From assembly GCA_031374935.1 (NCBI GenBank), contig JANMHB010000025.1, forward strand, positions 1 through 64,000: a stretch of 64,000 nt of DNA, read 5' to 3'. The notes under the pieces were generated by a model. It made no database searches. It worked only from the letters and a program-made list of their open reading frames with translations, and had not been told where the DNA came from. The stretch comes from JACMLX01 sp031374935 (GTDB taxonomy: Bacteria > Gemmatimonadota > Gemmatimonadetes > Gemmatimonadales > Gemmatimonadaceae). Both the position numbers and the translations under genes were made by a program. This document shows positions 52,080-60,421 of the stretch, in pieces (the first letter of the stretch is position 1; each line of letters begins with the position of its first letter).

Positions 52080-53078
52080 CTACGCGAGTATGTGCCGTGA
52101 AAACGTCTCGCGGTCGGTATTCCCGCCACAGACGACGATGCCCACCCGCTGCCCGTCGAGCCGCTCCCGCAACGGGAACATCAGCGCCGCCAGCGCCGCG
52201 GCACCGGCGGGCTCGGTGACGAGTTTGGCTGACCGGAACAGCAGGCGCATCCCGTCGCGGATCTGCTCGTCCGACACCAGCACCACTTCGTCGACGTAGC
52301 GCCGATTGAGCGCGAACGAGTAGGGCTCACACCGCGGCGCGCCGAGCGAGTCGGCGATGGTGCGCACGGCGTCGATCGACTGCGGTGAGCCGGCGGCCAA
52401 GCTGCGGGCCATGGTGTCTGCCCCTTCGGGTTCCACCACGAAGACGGCCGTGTCGGGGCTCAACTGCTTGACGGCACAGGCCACGCCGCCGGTCAGGCCA
52501 CCCCCGCCAGCCGCCACGATCACCGCGTCCAGCTCCGCGCCATAGGCACGTACCTGATCGATGAACTCCATGCCGACGGTGGCGGTGCCGAGCGCCGTCT
52601 TCGGGCCTTCGTACGGGTGCACGAAGGCGCGCCCCTCGGCGGACTCGATCTCGCGTACCCGCTCGAACGCGGCGTGTACGTTTTCCACCAGCTCGACCTC
52701 CGCGCCAAGTTCACGACAGACCTGCACCCGATACGGATTCGCGGTCTTGGGCATCACGACCTTGGCCGTCGTCCCGAGCTGGCGCGCCGAGTAGCCGAGG
52801 GAGATCGCGTGATTGCCGGCCGAGACCCCGGTGACTCCACGCGACAGTTGCTCGGTGTCGAGATCGAGCATCACGGTGAGGGCGCCACGCGGCTTGAAGC
52901 TCCCGGTGCGTTGAAAGAGCTCCTCCTTCAGCCAGACCTGGGTCGATGCGCCGACCGCCGCCATCAGCGCATCGTCTTCGACGTGGCGCACCGAGGTCGT
53001 CACGATACGATCGCCGAGTCGCACGCGATTGGCACGGATGGCGTCGATCGTCGGAGGCGTGAAAAGCGGGTCGGTCAT
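52080..53078 (-). CDS. PLP-dependent threonine/serine dehydratase-like enzyme
   Basis: A 332-residue fold-type II PLP enzyme. The Schiff-base Lys is in FQRTGSFKPRGALTVM, phosphate/substrate binding in GVSAGNHAISLGYSARQ, and the Gly-rich cofactor loop in VAAGGGGLTGGVACAV. It lacks the C-terminal ACT-type regulatory domain of biosynthetic threonine deaminase, so it fits catabolic threonine dehydratase or serine racemase/dehydratase. The ATG at 53078 is preferred over an upstream extension. It converges on gltB with 67 bp between. Confidence 0.87.
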   Translation of the reverse strand: MTDPLFTPPTIDAIRANRVRLGDRIVTTSVRHVEDDALMAAVGASTQVWLKEELFQRTGSFKPRGALTVMLDLDTEQLSRGVTGVSAGNHAISLGYSARQLGTTAKVVMPKTANPYRVQVCRELGAEVELVENVHAAFERVREIESAEGRAFVHPYEGPKTALGTATVGMEFIDQVRAYGAELDAVIVAAGGGGLTGGVACAVKQLSPDTAVFVVEPEGADTMARSLAAGSPQSIDAVRTIADSLGAPRCEPYSFALNRRYVDEVVLVSDEQIRDGMRLLFRSAKLVTEPAGAAALAALMFPLRERLDGQRVGIVVCGGNTDRETFSRHILA

Positions 53079-53125
53079 GATGCCTGGTGAATGGAGTGCG
53101 GTGTCACAAACAGCGAACGGCAATC

Positions 53126-53650
53126 TTACGTCGCGAACCCCTCCGGCATACGCGCCTCGCTCGACTCACACCCGAGCCGCGCGATGTCGGCGGCGCGATC
53201 GGGATGCATGCGCAGCAACACCTCGCGCACCCCACCCTGGTACATGCGATCGGTAAAGCCCGGCGCCATGGTACAGCCAAAGAGCGCGTAGCGTCCGCCG
53301 CTGGCAAGGTGTCCCGCTTGCCACACGCCGGCGGGCACCATGTACTGGACCAGCTCTCCGTTCAGTGGATCGTTGCCCATGCGGACGTCTCGCGACGTGC
53401 CGTCGGGAAAGAGCAGGACCAGTCGGAGCGGGTCGCCGGCGTAGAAGTGCCACACCTCGTCGACCGGCAGGCGGTGAAAGCACGAATGGCTTGGCGGAAC
53501 CTCGCAGTACATCCCGATCATCGCCGTGCCCACGGGACTGCCGTCGGTTCCCGACGCGGCGGAGCGCCAGGTGCTCGCGAACAGGGTGCCTTCGCTGGGC
53601 AGGGGTGTGAAGCCAAAGTGCTCGATCAGGGCATCGATTTCCGGATCCAT
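53126..53650 (-). CDS. DUF985 cupin (cupin_5) protein
   Basis: A 174-residue single-cupin protein starting MDPEIDALIEHFGFTPLPSEG, as DUF985 members do. It has SHSCFHRLPVDEVWHFYAGD (the H-x-E metal-type motif), VPAGVWQAGHLASGGRYALFGC and TMAPGFTDR. The biochemical role is unknown. A GTG at 53695 would add 15 residues; the shorter start fits the family. It lies 47 bp upstream of the dehydratase in the same direction and may share its transcript. Confidence 0.8.
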   Translation of the reverse strand: MDPEIDALIEHFGFTPLPSEGTLFASTWRSAASGTDGSPVGTAMIGMYCEVPPSHSCFHRLPVDEVWHFYAGDPLRLVLLFPDGTSRDVRMGNDPLNGELVQYMVPAGVWQAGHLASGGRYALFGCTMAPGFTDRMYQGGVREVLLRMHPDRAADIARLGCESSEARMPEGFAT

Positions 53651-53699
53651 CTGTTTTGCTGGCAGGGGAGGTCGCGCGGCTCGATTGGTGATCACGGCT

Positions 53700-54184
53700 G
53701 CAGCAATGGTACGCCGGCGAGTGGGGACGAACGCCCACGCGCTGGCGCACCGGAGGAGGAACCTACTCGCGAGTGCCCTGGGTCACTTGGGACTGCCATG
53801 AAAGGACATCGAGAGTTTTTGAGTGCTGCCGGTTCAGGAGTCGGATGGAGACAGGTCCGGCACCTCACGGCACCTGCCGCCTGGCCCCGTTCGAGCCCTG
53901 AACCGGGGCAACGCGGAGCGTGACGTGGCCTGCGACGCGGACCCTGCTCACGTGGTCTGACCGACGGTTGGCGGGCCGCCAGCCGGAACGTGACTCCAGC
54001 CAAGCTCAACCGTCCTCAGCACGAAGCCTTGCATTCGTTGCCGCAGCGCCTGGTACCGAGGGACTCTGCAGTCGCACCCGACGCGATCGCCACCCTGCGG
54101 TGCCAGCAGTGCCTGTGGCGTTGCGACTGCGACCGCGGACGTGTCGCTCCGCGCGCCTTCCGTCCGTCGTGGCTCTCCCCTTTC
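53700..54184. other. Intergenic region upstream of the GGDEF-EAL gene
   Basis: About 485 bp with no convincing gene. A hairpin (53884-53909: GCCCCG/CGGGGC with TTC/GAA, one bulged C) is the only structure I can point to. Open frames on both strands show no family features. It probably contains promoters for the flanking genes and a leader; I see no known riboswitch. Confidence 0.4.
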
Positions 54185-56887
54185 ATGGACCGCACGATTC
54201 CACACCAGCGAACTTCGGACGACAGGTGGTGCATGGCGGCGAATTTCCTCGTCGTTGTTGCGCTCGCGTCGGCGATCGGTGTGCTGGTGGTCCCGGGCGA
54301 TCACTTTCTGGCGTACTACGGCCACTCGTCGCTGCCCTTCGCAGCGCTGCCGTTCATCGCCGCGCTGCGCGCCCGTCGGACGACGCCCCGGGACTCGTCA
54401 CGTGATGGCTGGCCGTGGGTTGCTGCGGGCATCGCCGGATTCTTCGCCTACGAAGTGATCTGGTACGGCAGCTGGCTGCAGGGTCGCACCGTCGATTTCC
54501 TGCCGGTCGAGATTCTGCATGTGATGTTTGCGCCGCTGGTGTTGATCGGCCTGGCGCGACAGACTGGTTTCGTCGCCAGCAGGAGCGAGCGTCAACGTCA
54601 GTATCTGGACGCCGCGATCGTGGCGCTTGGCGCCGCGGCCGCAGTGCACGCCACGATGACGCTGTTCGGTGGCGGCGTCCGACCGATCCGCTCGGTGCGC
54701 GATGCGATCTACGTCTGCGCGCCGCTCATCGATCTGGCAGCGCTCGGCGGCCTCGGCCTGCTCTGGGTGCGTCGCGGTGCAGGTGGTGTTCCGGTGTGGA
54801 CAGGGGGTATCGGCGCGGCGCTGCTCTTTCGGCTGGTGTCTGATGTCTGGTATGCGGTGCCGGCCAGCGTGGGGCAGACGTCGCCATGGTTTGTCGGGGC
54901 CGCCTGGTATGGCGGCTGGGCGGCACTCGGCGTTGCCGCCACACGCGCCGCACTGCCAGATCAGAAGAAACTGGAGACAGGTCGCATTTCGCGACTTCCC
55001 TACATCGTCGCCATCGTCTGCTACGCCGCGCTGGCCATTGCGGTGGCGCTGGACGATCGCGACACGATCGTCTCGACGACCATCGGTGCCGGCCTCGTGA
55101 CGCTGCTGGTGCTGTTCCGCCAGCTCGCGGCCGTGCGCGATGTGATGGCGATGGAGTCAGAACGCACGCAGACCCAGGCCGACCAGCGGCTGGCAGCCCT
55201 GGTGCGACATGGCAGCGACATGCTGACGATCGTCAGCGCCGAGATGACGGTGCAGTACGCCAGTCCGTCGCACCGGCAGATCTTCGGTATCGAGCCGCAC
55301 GCGCTGGTCGGGCGGAACATCCTGCGCGACATTCACCGCGACGATCGCGCACGGGCCGAGGCCAGTCTGGCGCGCCTGGTCGACAGCACGTCGCCGCGCG
55401 AGTCGCTGGTCATCCGCCTGCGTGATTTCGAGGGCCGGTGGCGCTGGGTGGAGACGGTGATCACCAATCTGCTCGCCGAACCGTCGATTGGCGGACTGGT
55501 GATCAACAGCCGGGACATCTCCGATCGCAAGGAACTCGAGGACCAACTCGTCGCCCTGGCGCTGCGCGATCCGCTGACGGGGCTTGGCAATCGCCGCTTG
55601 TTTGTGGATCGGGTGGCGCACGCACTCGAGCGGCAGCGGCGTGTGCCGGAAAGTGTGGCGGTGCTGCTGCTGGACCTGGATCACTTCAAGTTCGTGAACG
55701 ACACCCTCGGCCATGCCAAGGGTGACGCGCTGCTAAAGGCGGTGGCTGACCGACTGCAGATCGTGGTCCGGACCGGCGACACCGTCGCGCGACTGGGTGG
55801 CGATGAGTTCGCCGTGTTGCTCGAGGCGATGCCGGCGGCCGATGAGGCTGACGCCACCGCACTGCGCATTCTGCAGGCGCTGGATCGACCGTTCCAGCTG
55901 GACGACCGTGAAATCTTCGTGCGCGCCAGCATCGGGATCGCGTGGGCGGCCGATGGGCAGAGTGTCGACGACCTGGTGACCGATGCCGACGTGGCGATGT
56001 ACGCCGCCAAGAGCGCCGGTCGCAGCCGGATCGAGCGCTTCTCGACCGCGATGCGTGACAGCGTGGCCGAGCGGCATGACGTGGAAGCCGCGTTGCGCGG
56101 CGCGCTCGAGCGGGAGGAACTCGAACTGGTCTATCAGCCGCTGGTGGATCTCGAGACGGGCGAGATCGCCGGTGCAGAAGCACTGATCCGCTGGAGCCAT
56201 CGCGAGAAGGGACTGCTGCTGCCGTCGCGCTTCATTCCGATTGCCGAGGAGTCCGAACTCATCGTGCTGATCGGTCGGATGGTCCTGCGGCGCGCGGCAA
56301 TCGATGCGGCACGGTTCCGCGAGGCATCGGGGGGCTTCACCGATCTGCGCGTCGCCGTGAACCTGTCCGCCCGACATCTCTTGTCGGCGGACCTGATCGG
56401 CGATGTCGAATCGGCGCTGACCCAGGCGGGCGTGAGTGGACATGCCCTCACGGTGGAACTCACGGAGTCGGTGTTCGCCACCCACGAGAGTGTCATCGTG
56501 GCGCGTCTGCAGGCGTTGCGTGCGCTCGGCATGCAGATCGCACTCGACGACTTTGGCACGGGCCACTCGTCGCTGGCGTACCTGCGCCGGTATCCGATCG
56601 ACGTGCTCAAGGTCGATCAGAGTTTCGTGTCGTGGGTGAACGAGGATGGATCGGCTGACGGCGTTGCCAAGGCGATCGTGTCGATCGGGCACAGTCTCTC
56701 GATGCCCACCGTGGCCGAAGGTGTCGAGACGCCGGCGCAGCTCGAGCAGCTGCGCGCACTCGGCTGTTCCTTCGGGCAGGGCTACCTGTTCTCGAAACCG
56801 CTCGGTGCCGACGCGTTCGTGGAGCTGCTGAGCATCTGGGAGCCACGAATGTTCTCGGCGGACTCGGCGCTCTCCGTCCAGAGCTGA
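54185..56887 (+). CDS. Membrane PAS-GGDEF-EAL cyclic-di-GMP protein
   Basis: About 900 residues. The N-terminus has eight or so hydrophobic segments (to about 330, MASE-like), then a PAS domain (about 335-460, AALVRHGSDMLTIVSAEM), GGDEF (LGGDEFAVLL, near 538) and EAL (GAEALIRW, near 665). EAL metal and catalytic motifs are complete: NLSARHL, ELTES, DDFGTGHSSLAYLR, DVLKVDQSF and EGVET. Both active sites therefore look intact, so the protein could make and degrade c-di-GMP. The ATG at 54185 is the first after the poorly supported upstream stretch; 54233 is also possible. Confidence 0.88.
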   Translation: MDRTIPHQRTSDDRWCMAANFLVVVALASAIGVLVVPGDHFLAYYGHSSLPFAALPFIAALRARRTTPRDSSRDGWPWVAAGIAGFFAYEVIWYGSWLQGRTVDFLPVEILHVMFAPLVLIGLARQTGFVASRSERQRQYLDAAIVALGAAAAVHATMTLFGGGVRPIRSVRDAIYVCAPLIDLAALGGLGLLWVRRGAGGVPVWTGGIGAALLFRLVSDVWYAVPASVGQTSPWFVGAAWYGGWAALGVAATRAALPDQKKLETGRISRLPYIVAIVCYAALAIAVALDDRDTIVSTTIGAGLVTLLVLFRQLAAVRDVMAMESERTQTQADQRLAALVRHGSDMLTIVSAEMTVQYASPSHRQIFGIEPHALVGRNILRDIHRDDRARAEASLARLVDSTSPRESLVIRLRDFEGRWRWVETVITNLLAEPSIGGLVINSRDISDRKELEDQLVALALRDPLTGLGNRRLFVDRVAHALERQRRVPESVAVLLLDLDHFKFVNDTLGHAKGDALLKAVADRLQIVVRTGDTVARLGGDEFAVLLEAMPAADEADATALRILQALDRPFQLDDREIFVRASIGIAWAADGQSVDDLVTDADVAMYAAKSAGRSRIERFSTAMRDSVAERHDVEAALRGALEREELELVYQPLVDLETGEIAGAEALIRWSHREKGLLLPSRFIPIAEESELIVLIGRMVLRRAAIDAARFREASGGFTDLRVAVNLSARHLLSADLIGDVESALTQAGVSGHALTVELTESVFATHESVIVARLQALRALGMQIALDDFGTGHSSLAYLRRYPIDVLKVDQSFVSWVNEDGSADGVAKAIVSIGHSLSMPTVAEGVETPAQLEQLRALGCSFGQGYLFSKPLGADAFVELLSIWEPRMFSADSALSVQS

Positions 56888-56911
56888 TCGCCGGGGGCGC
56901 TCGTTCGCCGG

Positions 56912-57382
56912 TCAGATCGGTCTCACTGGCCCATGCCCCGCATATACCGTCGTCGCCCCGTGCGCTCGCAGCAGGTCCCAGCTGGCGGTCGTCATCTCGG
57001 CGGCCTCCTCGGTCACGAACATCGGATGCGTCAGATCGCCGGTGAAGACCGCGCCATCGTCGAGCAACAGTGACACGCTGTCCGGAGAGTGCCCGGGGGT
57101 ATGGAGAATTTCACCCGCGATGCTCAGCCCGGCGAGCAGCGCGCGGCTCGCCGCCAGCGAGATCACCGTGTTGTCGTGCAGCGTAATGTCGGTGAAATGA
57201 TCGGCCGGCTTGATGTGATCCTTCATACGCGGAATCCGGTCCTGCTGCACGTCGATCACCAGCAGCGGCACGCCCGAGTGCTTCAGGTCCTGCGCCAGCC
57301 GCCGCGCCTTGCGGAGTGCGGTGCGCGCGATACGATCCAGCGACCATTCCTGCCGCCCTCGACCAGTCACAGGTTCTTGCAT
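56912..57382 (-). pseudogene. Remnant of an MBL-fold metallo-hydrolase
   Basis: About 156 codons from ATG 57382, but only the C-terminal half of a metallo-beta-lactamase fold: GEILHTPGHSPDSVSLLLDD, FTGDLTHPMF and VYAGHGPVRPI. The N-terminal half with HxHxDH is missing: the frame begins with ARTALRKARRLAQDLKHSG, corresponding to sequence after that motif. The would-be start lies exactly at the dipeptidase start (the two ATGs overlap in CATG), as if the 5' half was lost when the region was rearranged. It could not form a normal dinuclear zinc site. Confidence 0.65.
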
Positions 57383-58583
57383 GCCAGACAACATCGACGC
57401 CGTACCCGGGGCCGTGTCCCGACGTGGCGCGCTGCAGCGGCTCGCCGCTGGCGTGCTGGCCGCACCGGTCATCCTGCGCGGACGCTATCGCTGGTCGCGC
57501 ACCGATGCGACGGAGTACTCGGCGCGTGCGATCCGCCTGGTGCAGGACTCGGTGGTGGTCGATCTGCTGAACCAGTTTCGGTTCGCTGATTTCGCTGAAT
57601 CGCCGCCGAAGAGCACCCTCTGGCTGACGAAGCCGCGGTCGATGACGGCTGTCGACTTCGACACCTACCGGACCTCCGGATACACGGCGCTCGCCCTCGG
57701 CCACAGTCCCTCGGACTACGCCTCCGGCATCCGCTTCTTCGCCGACTGGAACGGGTTCATCGCCGAGTATCCTGATCGATTCGTGCGCATCGATGACGCG
57801 TCCGACTTTGCCGCCGCCAAGCAGGCGCGGAAGATCGGCATCATGATCACCTTCCAGAACTCCGATCATTTCCGCACGGCAGACGATGTGGGCACCTTCT
57901 TCGGACTCGGGCAGCGGCTGTCGCAGCTCACCTACAATTACCAGAACCGTATCGGTTCCGGATTCCTGGAGACGAAGGACGGTGGCCTCACGGTCTTCGG
58001 TGCGGAGATCGTGGCGCGAATGAATCGGGTGGGCATGGCGGTGGATGTGTCGCATTGCGGCGACCAGACCACGCTGGACGCTCTCGACGCGTCAACACGG
58101 CCCGTCGTGTTCTCGCACGCCAGCTGCCGGGCGCTGGTGCCGGGCGGGCTGCGCTGCAAGACCGATGAGATGATCCGGAAGATGGCGAAGAGCGGTGGCG
58201 TGATGGGTATTCCGTTCCTGCGGATGATGGTGCGCCCCGTCGAGCCGGTGACGGTCGAACACGTGCTCGACCACTTCGATCACGTGGCGAAACTGGTGGG
58301 GATCGATCATGTCGCCGTCGGCAGCGACATGGACGTGGTCGGGAATCCCAATCCGGTCAACGGCGCCACGATGAGTGTGCCGCCGACGCCGAACTTCGAA
58401 CGCTATCAGATGCACTTCGACGCCAAGGGCGAACGGCTGCTGACGGTGGCCGGTCTCGATCATCCGAAGCGGATGTTCGATGTGGCCGAAGGGTTGATCC
58501 GCCGTAGGTACAGCGACGCGAATATTGCAGCGGTCCTCGGCGGCAACGCCACGCGAGTGTTGTCGACAGTCTGGGCGGCCTGA
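57381..58583 (+). CDS. Tat-exported M19-like (membrane dipeptidase family) protein
   Basis: About 400 residues with a Tat signal (SRRGALQRLAAGVLAAPVI). It has the M19 TIM-barrel text: RLSQLTYNYQNRIGSGF, VDVSHCGDQTTLDALD, VFSHASCRALVPGGLR and DHVAVGSDMDV. The conserved His residues in VSHCGD and FSHASCR are present, but the usual HxD near the start reads VVDLLNQF and the bridging Glu reads FQN. One zinc site is thus likely absent and dipeptidase activity uncertain. It is followed directly by an MFS gene (GTG immediately after TGA), suggesting paired uptake and processing of a substrate. Confidence 0.83.
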   Translation: MPDNIDAVPGAVSRRGALQRLAAGVLAAPVILRGRYRWSRTDATEYSARAIRLVQDSVVVDLLNQFRFADFAESPPKSTLWLTKPRSMTAVDFDTYRTSGYTALALGHSPSDYASGIRFFADWNGFIAEYPDRFVRIDDASDFAAAKQARKIGIMITFQNSDHFRTADDVGTFFGLGQRLSQLTYNYQNRIGSGFLETKDGGLTVFGAEIVARMNRVGMAVDVSHCGDQTTLDALDASTRPVVFSHASCRALVPGGLRCKTDEMIRKMAKSGGVMGIPFLRMMVRPVEPVTVEHVLDHFDHVAKLVGIDHVAVGSDMDVVGNPNPVNGATMSVPPTPNFERYQMHFDAKGERLLTVAGLDHPKRMFDVAEGLIRRRYSDANIAAVLGGNATRVLSTVWAA

Positions 58584-59873
58584 GTGGCGACACCGGGTGA
58601 CAGCCCGCCTCGCTCATCGCTCGAGGAACGAGCGTACCGTCGCGTGACGCTGCGGCTGATCCCGTTTCTGTTTCTCTGTTACGTCGTGGCGTACCTCGAC
58701 CGGGTGAATGTCGGGTTTGCCAAGCTGCAGATGCTGCAGGATCTGCACATGAGCGAGACGGCGTACGGGCTTGGCGCGGGCATCTTCTTCATCGGCTACT
58801 TCCTTTTCGAAGTCCCCAGCAACCTGATCCTGCATCGCACCGGCGCCCGTGTCTGGATCTCACGGATCATGATCACCTGGGGGCTGCTCTCGGCAGCGAC
58901 GATGTTCGTCACCAGCGTCGGTGCGTTCTACGGCGTGCGTTTTCTGCTGGGCATCGCGGAAGCGGGATTTTTCCCGGGTATCATCCTGTACCTCACGCAG
59001 TGGTATCCCGCGTCACGCCGGGCGCGCATCATGGCCCTGTTCATGACGGCCGTCGCAATCTCCGGTGTGATCGGCGGCCCGGTCTCCGGCTGGATCCTGA
59101 CGTCGATGGCGGGACGAAACGGCTGGGCGGGGTGGCAGTGGCTGTTCCTGCTGGAAGGGCTGCCGTCGCTGCTGATGGGTGTCGCAGTGTACACCTATCT
59201 CGACGATTCGATTGCCGATGCACGCTGGCTTCCTGCAGATGAGCGATCGCTGCTGCTGGCGAACCTGCAGGCGGAGTCGCGTGGCACGGAGCACGCGAGT
59301 GTGCTGGCCACGCTGCGGAGTGGACGTGTCGTGCTGCTGGCCGCGCTTTACTTCTGTCTCGTGATGGGGCTGTACGGTATCGCGTTCTGGTTGCCGCAGC
59401 TGATCCGGACGATGGGCGTCGAGGACGCGCGCCGCATCGGTGTGTTGAGTGCGGTGCCGTACGGCGTCGCCGCAGTGATGATGGTGCTGGTCGGGAGAAG
59501 CTCCGATGCGCGCGGAGAGCGCCGCTGGCACCTGGTGGGCGGCGCGCTGGCGGGCGTTGCTGGATTGGTGCTGGCCGGGCTGTTCAGCACCACCTTGTCA
59601 GTGGGGCTGGCGGCGATGACGCTTGCCACGGTCGGCGTGTTGTCCGCGGCCCCGCTCTTCTGGACGCTGCCGACGGCCCTGCTGCGCGGGGCGTCGGCGG
59701 CCGCTGGAATCGCGGCCATCAACTCGGTGGGCAATCTGGCGGGTTTCCTCAGCCCGTACCTGATCGGACTGGCCCGCGACCTGACCGGCGAGGCAACCGT
59801 CGGGCTCTACGCGATTGCCGTCTTCATGCTGCTCGGTGCGGCGCTTGCCATTCCTGCGACGCGCGCGCCCTAG
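58584..59873 (+). CDS. MFS transporter, anion:cation symporter-like
   Basis: A 429-residue, 12-helix transporter. The first segment RLIPFLFLCYVVAYLDRVNVGFA carries the YxDRVNVG signature of the ACS family (sugar acid and carboxylate importers), and FLLGIAEAGFFPG and QWYPASRRARIMAL follow. The start GTG is adjacent to the stop of the M19-like gene, so the two are probably co-transcribed. The substrate is not evident; an organic anion is the family default. Confidence 0.87.
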   Translation: MATPGDSPPRSSLEERAYRRVTLRLIPFLFLCYVVAYLDRVNVGFAKLQMLQDLHMSETAYGLGAGIFFIGYFLFEVPSNLILHRTGARVWISRIMITWGLLSAATMFVTSVGAFYGVRFLLGIAEAGFFPGIILYLTQWYPASRRARIMALFMTAVAISGVIGGPVSGWILTSMAGRNGWAGWQWLFLLEGLPSLLMGVAVYTYLDDSIADARWLPADERSLLLANLQAESRGTEHASVLATLRSGRVVLLAALYFCLVMGLYGIAFWLPQLIRTMGVEDARRIGVLSAVPYGVAAVMMVLVGRSSDARGERRWHLVGGALAGVAGLVLAGLFSTTLSVGLAAMTLATVGVLSAAPLFWTLPTALLRGASAAAGIAAINSVGNLAGFLSPYLIGLARDLTGEATVGLYAIAVFMLLGAALAIPATRAP

Positions 59874-60164
59874 TCAGCTGCGCGCCAGCCGCGCAAGCGT
59901 CGCCTTGCGCTCCGCGGTGTAGTGCCACCACGCGGTGGCCTCGGCGCCCTCCATGAATCGCACGACGGCGATGAAGACATCGATCATGCACGGATCATGA
60001 CGCTGGTGCGTGATCTCACACAGCTGGTCGTACAAGCGGTACGGATCGCGACCGACAAGCGCGGCGGGTGTGGTGATGCCGAGCAATCGCAGATCGCCGG
60101 CTGTCGCTTTCCCGACGTTCGGGAGCTGCTCGAGTTTCGTGTACGCTGCACGATCCGGTGTCAT
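59874..60164 (-). CDS. Cdd1-like helix-hairpin-helix protein
   Basis: A 96-residue protein starting MTPDRAAYTKLEQLPNVGKA. It contains a helix-hairpin-helix (LPNVGKATAGDLRLLGITT) and RLYDQLCEITHQRHDPCMID, followed by WWHYTAERK, matching the 'pathogenicity locus' Cdd1 family. The HhH suggests DNA binding; role unknown. A longer open frame runs upstream, but the ATG at 60164 fits the family length. Its stop codon begins on the base right after the MFS stop (convergent, no gap). Confidence 0.8.
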   Translation of the reverse strand: MTPDRAAYTKLEQLPNVGKATAGDLRLLGITTPAALVGRDPYRLYDQLCEITHQRHDPCMIDVFIAVVRFMEGAEATAWWHYTAERKATLARLARS

Positions 60165-60421
60165 CGGTTCGCCTTGGTCAAATGGTGCACCTCGAGCTGA
60201 CACCCGCCCGATCCAGCGGCATGTGGCGGCTGGGCATTGTGCCGCCGACTGCCATTGGTTGGGCACAGGTGAATCTACCGGGACTCCGTCCCCGCTGTGT
60301 CGCGGACTCCGTCCCCACTGCGCACGACGGCGCGGCATACCCGCTGGGCGAGCGGTGTGCAGGAGTGTAACGTCGATCCAGCTGTTGCTGCCAGGTCGTC
60401 ACCCTTCGCCATCCGCCCGCC

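Noticed and set aside
53692..54009. 105-codon minus-strand open frame in the gap before the GGDEF-EAL gene
   Set aside because: No Shine-Dalgarno, no family features and Arg/Pro-rich composition typical of chance frames in this GC range.
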